Below, piece by piece: positions 1-8,862 of a stretch of DNA of 28,604 nucleotides. The position numbers were made by a program, and so were the translations under genes. The number at the start of each line of letters is the position of its first letter. Position 1 is the first letter of the stretch. Under the pieces are notes generated by a model, which saw only the letters and a program-made list of their open reading frames with translations, made no database searches and was not told the DNA's origin. The DNA comes from Pholiota molesta (Eukaryota; Basidiomycota; Agaricomycetes; Agaricales; Strophariaceae), in contig JACGCK010000405.1 of assembly GCA_014925825.1 (NCBI GenBank), positions 1 to 28,604 of the forward strand, read 5' to 3'.

Positions 1-304
1 AATATCTAGGCGTAGTAGCCATGACCGTAGTTTGAGGTTTGTAAAGCTTCCCGGAGCCACAGTTCGATAACTGTGAATGTCAATCGAATCATCCCCAATG
101 CCGCTCCTTTTTATACATAGAAGAAATCGAAGGACGGACCGAGCGCTACCAGAGAAGCCAATATGATCAAGATCGGATAGCATTCCGCGGTTTGCTTAAA
201 GTCCTGACACACGCATGCAAGACTTTTCTTGGGACACACCTTGGACACACCGTCAACCTGAGTGTCCCATACAATCCTGCGAAGCGATAGAGAAGGCCCT
301 ATGA
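1..304. other. Left edge, no gene supported
   Basis: No open frame with convincing protein character was found on either strand. The sequence is of mixed composition and holds only short chance ORFs. It could contain upstream exons or the promoter of the possible gene remnant at 305-574, but the reading frame of that remnant meets an in-frame TGA at 302-304, and no intron acceptor lies between that stop and the open stretch. Confidence 0.4.
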
Positions 305-574
305 TGTGTCATTTTCGGAACTCCAGCCTACGGAACCGACTCTGGTAAGTAGCTTTAGTCATGGTCCTCTCATGCACCAATTGATAACACAGAACTTGGT
401 ATCCTCAGAGGCAAATGCGGACTAGTATACCCTTCTGTTGTTGCAAACTATGTCCGAAATTTACAGAAACCTTCTCCAGAATTTTGGCCCAAGCAAGCGG
501 AAGCTGGAATGAGAGATGGTGTGCCAGATCAAGTTTTCTTTGTTCAGAAGTTACTGAAGAATGCGAACAAATGA
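305..574 (+). pseudogene. Possible 3' end of a broken protein gene
   Basis: If a 48-nt intron (345-392, GTAAGT...ACAG) is removed, one frame reads about 74 codons with protein-like content. It runs through IFGTPAYGTDS, then ELGILRGKCGLVYPSVVANY, and ends in QVFFVQKLLKNANK with a stop at 572-574. The splice signals are canonical and the frame continues across them. Upstream, the frame is closed by TGA at 302-304, and there is no ATG or acceptor that would open it. If this was a gene it is therefore decapitated or degenerate. The family was not recognised. It lies about 170 bp left of the large TIR element, so it may be a host gene damaged by repeat activity. Chance coding potential remains a real alternative. 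Confidence 0.25.
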
Positions 575-745
575 ATTTCCATGAGAGTTCCTAGTGGCGG
601 AGTCAGAGACATTAATTCCTACATGGAAGTAAGCAAGTATAACAAAGCTGTAGAATGAAAAACAGGATGAACCCACAGCGACAAATTGTGCAAAACCGTC
701 ACATTGTCCTTGCTTGGCAAGAGCTTCGTGTCACAATGAACACTA

Positions 746-770
746 CTGTACCATTTCGACCAAGTGTTCA
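746..770 (+). repeat. Left terminal inverted repeat of the large element
   Basis: This 25-bp arm starts CTGTACCATTTCGACC and matches the reverse complement of 4294-4318 without a mismatch. TA at 744-745 is the probable target-site duplication. Its first 16 bases differ by one base (C to T) from the arm of the small element at 5061. Confidence 0.85.
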
Positions 771-1193
771 CACCATATGACATATGACACGTAGTGTTCA
801 CTGGGCAAGGTGTTCACGGCTGGTAGTGACATATGACAGGTGCTAATAAGTGTTCATTCGGAAATTTTTTGAATGAAATTGGCACTAGCCCTACTTGAGC
901 CCTACAGACTCTGAGCCAAATCCAAGCCCAAATCCTTCAGATAATTTAAATGTAGAGTGAAATTTGTACAAACTGTGCTAAAATGACTCAAATTGTGTGA
1001 TTCGGCGGAAAATCTATTTTTAGTCACCAAAATAGGTGCTGTTCACGCCCGAAAATGACCTATGACATTTGGATCAAGTGTTCAGGTCTTAGGACAACTG
1101 TTGTGAATTGATCGCAATTCAAACTCCGACCGTGAACCGTGAAACGCGCGTGGGCCGCGCCAAAACGACGCGTTCCCACGCTGGGAGTTCGCC

Positions 1194-1305
1194 ATCGATT
1201 CACACTTTTTTGGCGGGCCGTCACGCCAATTCACACTTTTCGGCTGGCGAATTCACACTTTTGAGCACGCGATTCACAGAATAATTCACACTTTTTGGCG
1301 GGGGC
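1194..1305 (+). repeat. Subterminal ATTCACACTTTT repeats
   Basis: Four copies of (A/G)ATTCACACTTTT occur in about 110 bp, separated by short GC-rich spacers such as GGCGGG and GGCTGGC. The inverse word AAAAGTGTGAAC appears near the opposite end of the element (about 4226). Repeated words of this kind next to TIRs are typical transposase-binding sites in DNA transposons, though that role is inferred here. Confidence 0.6.
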
Positions 1306-1799
1306 TCGGGGGCAATTGGCGAACTCTGCGCAGAGTTCGCCAGTCTATTTTGGGCGCTTGCGCACTCACCCGTACGTCACTATCAACGCTTCTACTTCTT
1401 CTTTTCTTTCCTCCCTTTCTCCCTTTCCTTCCTGCCTTCACACCTCCACTCACACCTCTTCACAGCTACTCTCATACCACCCCGAATGTCCCTGTCTCGG
1501 ATATTCCCTCCTGCCGAGACCGCAGTGCTTGCGGCCTTCGTCACCCGCGCTCGCGTTCGGCCAAAAACACACAGGCGTCGAGTGCCTCGCGTTACGACGT
1601 CCTGGACTTCGCGTCGGGCGTTTCGCCGTCGACTTCGCGTCCGGCCTCCTTAGCAGGCAGTTAACCACGGGTCCACATAGTGAGTTCTTTTGATATACGG
1701 GCGGCTTGAGCTCACGCCTGGGCTCGTCGCCTGTGCTTAATGGCGCAATTGATTTAACTAACTTAATTTTCTTTATTTTATATTACCTCCTTGCTAGTA

Positions 1800-3120
1800 C
1801 GCAGCCGCCGTCGAGCCTCGCAACCGCCACCATCGTCGAATCGAGCTCTAGCGCGTAGCCGCCGGAGTTTGCTCGCTGGTGGCCGCAAGCTATCTAAGCC
1901 CGCTAGCCTGCAGCCACCGCCGAGCTGCTCGCAGCCGCGTTGATTAGCTCACAGCTGCTAGCTTCGGAGCCGCCGACATCATGCCTGCTAACTTGCATCG
2001 AGCCTGCTACCTCGCAACCGATGTCGAGCCTCGGAGCCACCGCCATCGAGCTTGTGCGAGCAAGGCCGCCGCCGCCGCCTTCAAGCAGCCCATTTGCAGC
2101 CCTAAAACAGATCCCCACGGAGAACCTTTCAAGCGCGTCGCCGCCGTCGAGGGCTGGCTGCCAGCTCGACGACTCTCCGTCGCGGCGCGAGCAGGAGGGA
2201 CGCCTGACTGCCGTCTTGGAGGACCTCAAGCACATTGTCGACGAGTCGAGCACGCGCCAGATCGACGACTCCGGTACGAGTATGAGAGCCTCCTCGCCGC
2301 CGTCGAGCACCAGCATGACGAGCGCAAGAGCCTCCTCGCCGCCGTCGAGCACCAGCCTGACGAGCGCGAGACCCGGGTTGCGCGACCACAGCGGCCAAGA
2401 ATGACCTACGCCCTTTGGCAGCTCGCTCGCCGCCGCTGCCGTCGACCCATTGGGCTTGCTTGCAGCCGCCGTCAACGAGGCTTGCAGCCGCCATCGAGGC
2501 CCGTCGCCGTCCTGTCAAGCCGCCGCGATCAGAGCCGCCATCGAGCTCGCTCGCAGCTGCCGTCGTTGTCGAACTTGGCCAGCTCGACTGTCGACGACTT
2601 CTCCAGCCCTCGGGGTCGCGGCGTGGGTATGAGCCCGCCTCTCTGCCGTCGAGCGCCAGTGCAACAAGCTAGAGCCCCGGCCTGCCCATCCAGGACTTGG
2701 CGCCGACGAATGAGCGCCCGACTCAACCCTACCCGCAGCCGTCTGTTGAACAGCAAGACAGAACGGGGCTACCTCCTCACCTGCATCACTGCTACCTCGC
2801 TGCCCATGTCAGTGTCTATTGATGCCACCTGCTCTGTCAGCCCCTTCTCGCTTCCGTGTGCCCCTCCCTGGCCATCTTGCTCGAAAGTAGCACTCGAGGT
2901 CGCAGCGAATTATCAGGCCCACCTCGCCGCTATCGAGCGCCAGCACAAGAAGGGCGGAGGCGAGTCCGGCGGCAATGGCCTGCGACATCGCGTCGAAGTC
3001 CGCGTGCCCAAGCTCTAGCAGGCACGGCGTCAGCTCGACGGCTTCCCCAGCACTCGAGGTCGCCTTGAGCTGGCACGGGAAGCTCATTCGTCCATCATTC
3101 CGCCGCCGCTTTCCTCCCCG
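1800..3120 (+). repeat. GC-rich internal block with degenerate CGCCGTCGAGC-type repeats
   Basis: This block is far more GC-rich than the flanking sequence and is built from many variants of GCCGCCGTCGAGC, CTCGCAACCG and GCAGCCGCC. Stops are rare, so several frames are open on both strands. The longest, on the plus strand, spans 1981-3018 (345 codons). It contains recurring peptide words such as SLLAAVEHQ, LLAAVEHQ, LAAIERQHKK and VAAVEG, but no known domain. Because several frames are open together, this openness is better explained by base composition than by coding constraint. A repetitive cargo protein cannot be ruled out. The composition returns to AT-rich at about 3130. Confidence 0.55.
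2286..2369 (+). repeat. 42-bp tandem duplication
   Basis: Two head-to-tail copies lie at 2286-2327 and 2328-2369 and differ at only a few bases. The period is a multiple of three and encodes SLLAAVEHQHDERK then SLLAAVEHQPDERE in the long plus-strand frame. Further diverged copies of the core word occur elsewhere in the block. Confidence 0.8.
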
Positions 3121-3564
3121 ATGCCACCGACTTGTAAGTATATTAGATAGAATACTTACACTGTGTAATTGATGTAGATAATTTCAGTAATATAACGAGA
3201 TAAATGTGTAACGGTATGGAAAAGTAAATTAAAGGCAGCTAGTGCTTATATGTGAAAAAGAAAGAAAAAAGAAAACTTGCTACAGTGCCTTACTACACCT
3301 GTATCTGGGGCGCTCACAAATGTTTTTTGGATGTTTATAACACTAATATCAACATAATGCGGCCTGAAGAATCAGCCAGCACATCAACAAACAAGAAGGG
3401 ATGAATCAATCGAGAGCCATAGCAAAGCCATAGAGCAATTACTCAGAACAAAAGTAAGCTGACTGCTTCCATGTCCTTCAGGAAAATAGATGCTTGATAT
3501 TACATGTAAGGATAGGGTATAATCGTCAATTTACTCTCTATATTTTGTGCTAATTTTCTTTTCT

Positions 3565-4126
3565 GCCTGCGGCGCTTTGGTCATAATTCACTCTGGCACT
3601 ACTTGCTTACTTTAGCTTTGAGATGAGCAATTACATATATATTTTGTGCCTGCGGCGCATACTTGGTGGTGGTCTGTTATCTCTCAAGCTTCGCTGGAGG
3701 GCTTCGAGGTTGAATTGAGCATACATATCATTGTTCAGAGGCGCTGAAAGGATTTTTCGCCGCCTGCGGCGCCCCTGTCGAGTCGCAGCTCACTGATGCG
3801 ACGCGGATGTGCATCTATAAGTATTTATTATTACTTGTAGGCACAGTCTATCAGCCTCCCATTTTTTATTTGGCTGCCTGCGGCGCAAAATATAATTCTA
3901 ATGACTTAGTTTATAATTTTTCGAACACGTTGAATGAACTTTGGCGGCCTGCGGCGCTACCCTTGATTGATTCCCTTACAGGAAGCTTGAAATATTTTAT
4001 TAATATCTGTTTTCTTGTCTGCCTGCGGCGCCAAATTCTGTGACTAGGGATGGAGCTTTAATCGTTATGCTGGATGGAGAGCAATTATTTTGAACAAACT
4101 GAATGTATTTTGGCGGCCTGCGGCGC
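3565..4126 (+). repeat. Seven interspersed copies of GCCTGCGGCGC
   Basis: The exact 11-mer occurs at 3565, 3648, 3762, 3876, 3947, 4021 and 4116, always in the same orientation and embedded in AT-rich DNA. Spacing is 71-114 bp. Several copies extend to GGCGGCCTGCGGCGCTA, and the copies at 3947 and 4116 share longer flanks (TGAATG...TTTTGGCGGCC before, ...ATTCCCTTA after). The core can form a short GC hairpin (GCCGC...GCGGC at 3762). The function is unknown. Confidence 0.8.
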
Positions 4127-4157
4127 TATCCCTAATGAATTCCCTTATCGGGAGTTC

Positions 4158-4176
4158 ACCTAGGGTTTCCCTAGGT
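4158..4176. repeat. Perfect 8-bp hairpin near the right end of the large element
   Basis: ACCTAGGG, a TTT loop and CCCTAGGT form an exact inverted repeat inside the subterminal region. It may be part of a transposase-recognition structure or an incidental palindrome. Confidence 0.6.
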
Positions 4177-4293
4177 CACGGACAAGTCACAACTTTTTGT
4201 GAACGGCCCGCGAGTTCACACCGGCAAAAGTGTGAACGCCCGCGTGGGAGTTCGCGTAGGGTTTCTAGTTCACAAGCCAAAATGACATGTGAC

Positions 4294-4318
4294 TGAACAC
4301 TTGGTCGAAATGGTACAG
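4294..4318 (-). repeat. Right terminal inverted repeat of the large element
   Basis: The arm ends ...GGTCGAAATGGTACAG and is an exact inverse copy of 746-770. TA at 4319-4320 pairs with TA at 744-745 as the probable target-site duplication. Confidence 0.85.
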
Positions 4319-4320
4319 TA

Positions 4321-5058
4321 GTTGATGTCATTCTGATGTCATTAGCAACTTGAGCTTGAACGACCATGGCCTGACCATGGCTACCTACTTGCATGACATT
4401 CCCAGCGTACACAAAGCGTACATGACATCAACCCAACCTTGCCACCTGTTTTTGAGACCATGGATTTCAAGGAGTGGCAACGTTTTTGAAGGGACTACAC
4501 GGTACACTTTGGCTATAGGCACAATTTTAGTGGTCTCTCAACCATTGTTACCTCATTAGGATACGTTGGTTCTGTCAAGAACTCTGAATTCAGTTCTTAG
4601 CACCTCTTCGTCTCATACTGTACTTTATAAAATAAATATATCTGCTCCGTCAAAGAAACGATCCATTTCTCTCACGAAGTCTTATCTATAAAATTTAAGT
4701 AAAGGACCCAGAGGTGCAATTGATGTCGTTCACGCTAAAGAAGTAAAAAGAAGTACTCAAGACTTAAGTACTTCGCATTTCGCATCGAGTCGCAATCTAA
4801 GCAAAGTCATGATCAAGTATGTAAATAGCTACTACTTGGTAACTTGGCAGCTAAAAGTATGCAGCCACCGATTGTGAGTTGATTGTGAGGTCCGCGGAGA
4901 TGGTCCAGGTCCACAGCGGTCCTTCACCTGGGTCTGGATTGGATTCAATCCAGCGCTACCCCCGCTCCGGATGTATGTGGTACATTGTTCTGAACACGCG
5001 GAGAAATATTTCTGCTCGAATTTCTCTGATGGAATTGCGCCTCGCGAATCGTTAATAC
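4321..5058. other. Spacer between the two TIR elements, no gene seen
   Basis: About 740 bp of mostly AT-rich sequence separates the large element from the small one. There are only short chance ORFs and a short direct repeat (GACCATGGC twice near 4361-4380). Confidence 0.5.
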
Positions 5059-5060
5059 TA

Positions 5061-5365
5061 CTGTACTATTTCGACCGATCGTTCACGTCACGCATCACAG
5101 GCGCTCGTGAACTGAACAAATAGTGATTTCATCACGCATCACGGGCATCAGTGAACACCTCCCAAACCAAGGTTTTGGCAGGCTCCAAATGCGAAATTTT
5201 TCTATGCATACTACAAGCTAATTTGAGGTGATTTAATAAAATTTGGCTGGCACAATGAACAATTTTTTTCTCCGTCACGCATCACTGTGAGGTGTGAACA
5301 ATCGTCCCCGTGAACTTTGGGCATCACGCATCACAGGGCGTGAACGATCGGTCGAAATAGTACAG
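5061..5365. mobile_element. 305-bp MITE-like element related to the large TIR element
   Basis: The inverted arms are exact: 5061-5087 against 5339-5365, starting CTGTACTATTTCGACCGATC. Both are bounded by TA (5059-5060 and 5366-5367), so the repeat including the TA is 29 bp. The first 16 bases equal those of the 746-4318 element except for one C/T difference, which places both in one family. The interior is AT-rich and non-coding. It carries four copies of CACGCATCAC (near 5089, 5136, 5277 and 5325) mixed with GTTCAC and GTGAAC words. This layout parallels the TGACATATGACA words of the large element. The small size, TIRs, TA flanks and absence of coding sequence fit a non-autonomous Tc1/mariner MITE. 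Confidence 0.8.
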
Positions 5366-5367
5366 TA

Positions 5368-5829
5368 CCCCATCATCCGCCCAAGATTATCTCCTTATCA
5401 GTTTAAATTTCGCACCGAGACCAATATGCTATTGGCGGCCTAATCGTTATGCTTTGCATCACGATCTAGAGTGTTGGGTATGTAAGGAGGAAGAGTTGAA
5501 GACACTGGAGTCGGATGGCTCGCAAATATTGGAGAATTGAGGCCTGCCCAGTGGAATTTTACTGTGAATAACTTGGATGTTTGAGTCAATTAAAGGCATT
5601 ACTTTGCTTTTGATGAAAAAAATACCGTTGCCCATGCTCATGATTGCCGATATACACATCGACCAGACATTGACGAAAGTGGAGAGAGAGGCAGGAGAGA
5701 GGTATAGTTCCTCGGAATGATTTCTTTATTATCGCGTAGCGTTTACATATGATGTCAATGTAGATAAGCCTGAGAGATGTAGGTAAATAGTGATACAACA
5801 CAGAGAGACAGGGTATTATTTTCCAAACT
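5368..5829. other. 3' flank of the MBOAT gene, no gene seen
   Basis: About 460 bp between the MITE-like element and the stop codon of the minus-strand acyltransferase gene. It probably includes that gene's 3' UTR. Short open frames here overlap in different frames and show no recognisable protein. Confidence 0.5.
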
Positions 5830-7092
5830 TCAAACTTTCGTCCATAGCCTCTTCGCTTGCTCCACAATCAGCAAAGCAGGCCTATATTCATCGGGGAAGA
5901 ATTTGCTGCCCATCAACCCTCGCAAGCTCCAAGCCTCTGTGATGAAGATACCCCAACCGACGACCCATGAATATGCCCATACCAAACCAAGCGGGCCCTT
6001 CACGCGTGAGCCTACCGCATTGCGGTACATGAATTCCAGTATTACACCGACACCCTGGACCACAAAATATCCAGCGGCTGCTGGGAAGTCGCTTCCGCGA
6101 GCCATCCCCCATAATCCGAGGTAATGTAGGACCCCCGAAATAAAGAATGAGCCTAGTACGCCGCCCACACGACCTGTGAGGAACATCATAGGCTTCCCGC
6201 CAAATTCAACAAAGATCTGGCGGAAGAGTTGATGCCAGCGCGCCCAAAAGTCGAATACAGAGGTCGCGCGGTACGGGTTATCAAAAAGTGGTGGCCACTC
6301 CGTAGGTGATTGCCTGAGAAGGAGAATACCAACCAATGTCATGAAATAGTATGCGGATTGAATGGCTAGGTATACCGTACTTCCTGACATCCCAGAGATG
6401 AAGAGAACTCGAAGAACGGCGGGATATGAAGTGAGTGAGGATTCGTATATGGAACCTCCACGTGCCGCGCCGATTGTATTAGGACCCAACGACTGAATGG
6501 CATAGTAGGATAAGTCGAAGGCGAGAATATAGAACAACATCAAAGGTCCTGTAGATAGCAAAAATGATGGAGTAGACGATGTGTTTCGGTTTTCTTTTGG
6601 CAGTTTGAGGCCCTCAGACCATGACCAGCCGATGCCTCGTAAATTGACGCATAGGTCCAAGGCGTCAATATATCTTGAGCCCGAAGACTTATAGCGACGG
6701 TATGGCTCTTGTTGGACCGTCCATAAGCAGATCCGAATGGCTATGACCGTAACCATGAGCTAGATAAGCAGTATAAATTCAGACGTTATGAACATGGAGC
6801 TATAAAGAGGTCATACGAGTAGGCCTTGATTAATGTAGACCATGCGATCATAGTCTGGCAAGCCTGACGCCATGTCGACTTGCGTGGCAGCACGAAAGAG
6901 GCCCCATAGCGTTATGGGGAACAAAGCAAATCGGATAGAGAATGTGCGAGGACTGAGGACGAGGACTGCGGTGGCATAGTAGCACAAAAGTGGAGGCAGC
7001 AGTTCGCGCGCGAAGGAATCGAGGGTGAGCGGCTGGCGAGTCTTTGCCAGATCAATCTCTGGAATAACGTCGGCAAGCCTTGTGAGCAGCAT
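5830..7092 (-). CDS. Wax-synthase-like membrane-bound O-acyltransferase (MBOAT)
   Basis: This is a multi-pass membrane protein that probably transfers an acyl or acetyl group to a lipid or terpenoid alcohol at the ER. Two exons (6817-7092 and 5830-6759) join in phase 0 across a 57-nt intron (6760-6816, GTATGA...CTAG), giving about 401 aa. Diagnostic segments are DLCVNLRGIGWSW (about residues 127-139) and SVFDFWARWHQLFRQIF (about 259-275), whose histidine (about residue 268) is the likely catalytic MBOAT His. Several hydrophobic segments flank them, and the tail ends VEQAKRLWTKV. The family is common in basidiomycetes, often as expanded paralogues, and the substrate cannot be told. The start is uncertain. 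ATG at 7090-7092 is the only in-frame ATG, but the frame stays open upstream, and an upstream exon (MWGSPSYDYSPCL, near 7139-7173) would need a 34-nt intron, which is shorter than usual. Confidence 0.85.
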
Positions 7093-7970
7093 ATAAGTGT
7101 CTGAATGAAGGAGAGAGAAAGAGGGGAGACGTACCAAGACATGGGGAATAGTCGTATGATGGGCTGCCCCACATCCCCAGCATTTTACCTGCTTTACAAC
7201 CCTAACCCGAATATAGGTCTTCGCACTGGAGTCCTCTCAACTCCTCGGCTCTGGCGCGTCGGATTCCAGTTCTCCTCCGACGCCCTCCCCCTCTGAACCC
7301 GGGTTCCCTTTTCGTTTACTCGACTTCACGCCCGCTTCTCCCTTACTATCGCATACGGTCAAGCTTTCCAGATAAATTTACCGCATCCGCTGCTGTCGGC
7401 CTTGGAATCGTTCGTTCAGTACTGCGACTCGCTGAAGTGTGAACACCCCCAAGCTCTGACATCGACCGAGCTGTCATCGTGACAACAATACGAGAACACG
7501 CGAAGGCCCCAGGAGTGTGCTTGTCCTAGTGTTGTCAGATATGCAGAAGTTCAGGCAAGGAGATGTGCGTCAGATGGAAGGAAGAGATGGAGGGGAGAAA
7601 CGAGACATCGGACGTATTTATTGGGCTTGTTCAAGCTGAAACATGGAAACTGCTGCGTCTGACAAGGTGCATTCCCCCCACTTGTAGCAACAACCTTACC
7701 GTTCCACCAGCGCCAGAAGCAGGTGATTCAGCCACGATGCCGCTTCTTTCAACTTTAGTCTTTGGTGCACTCTGGATCATATCAACTATCAAGTCCCATT
7801 TCGACGTTTTTCTCATGAAACCAAGAACAGCTCATGAGCAACCGTATCGGCTAGTACTGCAGACAGTCGATATCTGCTATTCCATTTAAGGAATCCAGAA
7901 ATCTAGTCTCCCGATGTCAGACTACGATATTACGTGAGCTTTGATGATGAGTCGATCAATCACTTCATAT
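7093..7970. other. 5' flank of the MBOAT gene, no further gene supported
   Basis: This region upstream of the acyltransferase presumably holds its promoter. The stretch to 7300 is pyrimidine-rich on one strand and may contain an unannotated short first exon. An open frame of about 108 codons at 7563-7889 has no recognisable protein content. Confidence 0.4.
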
Positions 7971-7972
7971 GG

Positions 7973-8862
7973 AGTCTGCTACCAAACGCGCCCGCGACAT
8001 AGGCGTAAAACTTTTCCACGCTTTTATTCCCACGACAGATGGCTCTCCCGCCAATTTCAATTCCCACAGCTTGAATGTTTGTGGGCATGTGATCCGCGTG
8101 ACCTTTTGATTACACCGCGACGCGCGGGATGTGTAACTGAACTCGCTGGGATCTTGCTCATGTACAATGTTTGGGTGCGAGAAAAAAATTGAGAGCAATA
8201 TATAGGTGTTCCTTTGGAATTTAGAGCTCGTTGCAGTGGGATACCCCTTTATTTGAAGATTCAAAATGAAGATATATAGTGGATACAGTCTGTAGCCTCT
8301 TGATACGATATAATTTCTCAAGCTCGAACCAAGAATAATAACATAACCCATTGTGATATACATGCTCAGCAACTTACCCTCTTGAATGCATGAACATCGG
8401 CTGTCTGTCATGCCAAATGGCCAATGGGCGCCATATTCAGCTGAATGTCAAAGACACTGGGACATAAGACTAGTGTCACTGATCTTTCTCTGTCAGCCTG
8501 TGCTCAAGCTCAAGCAAAGCGAATTGGCAGATAGATGTTTTCCAATTTTTAGGAGCTCATTGAAGCAACAGCTGCCATACCCACACCGTCAAGGACACCA
8601 AAACAAGGTCAAATGAGGTCCATACAGCAAGAATATTCATTCCAGAGCGCCCATTTTCTGGAAAATAGAATTGTGAGGGGTAACTGGAGTGCCTTCACTT
8701 GAATAAAGTGTCGAGGATTGGTCAATGTAGCGGGTAAGCCTCAGTAATCGCGCTATAGTCGAGTAGATGCCCGATGTAATTAAGGACGCGACGCGGGTCG
8801 TGGGAACTCCACGTGATGTTCAAGTTTTACGCCTATGTCAGGCCGACAATTGGAAGCAGACT
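7973..8862. repeat. Imperfect inverted repeat pair about 0.8 kb apart
   Basis: The segment 7973-8034 resembles the reverse complement of 8797-8862. An exact 18-bp core (GACATAGGCGTAAAACTT at 7996-8013, inverse at 8822-8839) is flanked by matching AGTCTGCT(A/T)CCA on one side and TTCCCACGAC on the other. The DNA in between has no recognised gene. It may be a decayed foldback or TIR transposon, or an inverted duplication. Confidence 0.55.

Larger units (their letters stand above)
746..4318. mobile_element. 3.57-kb TIR element flanked by TA (Tc1/mariner-like ends, no transposase seen)
   Basis: The ends are perfect 25-bp inverted repeats: 746-770, beginning CTGTACCATTTCGACCAAGT, and its reverse complement at 4294-4318. 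A TA dinucleotide lies immediately outside each end (744-745 and 4319-4320), as expected for a Tc1/mariner-type target-site duplication. Subterminal words are repeated. ATTCACACTTTT occurs four times between about 1194 and 1293 on the left. The inverse form AAAAGTGTGAAC occurs near 4226 on the right, beside a GCGTGGGAGTTCGC block that resembles left-hand sequence near 1170-1192. Copies of TGACATATGACA-like words occur near both ends. The interior has an AT-rich left part, a strongly GC-rich block (about 1800-3120) and an AT-rich right part. No DDE transposase, helicase or reverse-transcriptase motif was recognised, so the element appears non-autonomous. Ends are seen directly; the superfamily assignment is inferred from the TA flanks and TIRs. 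Confidence 0.75.

Noticed and set aside
1295..1693. Overlapping plus and minus frames at the start of the large element interior
   Set aside because: Several frames are open together in GC- and pyrimidine-rich DNA, with no domain or consistent start.
7139..7173. Upstream first exon (MWGSPSYDYSPCL) for the MBOAT gene
   Set aside because: The implied intron is only 34 nt, shorter than every other intron here. Kept only as an alternative start.
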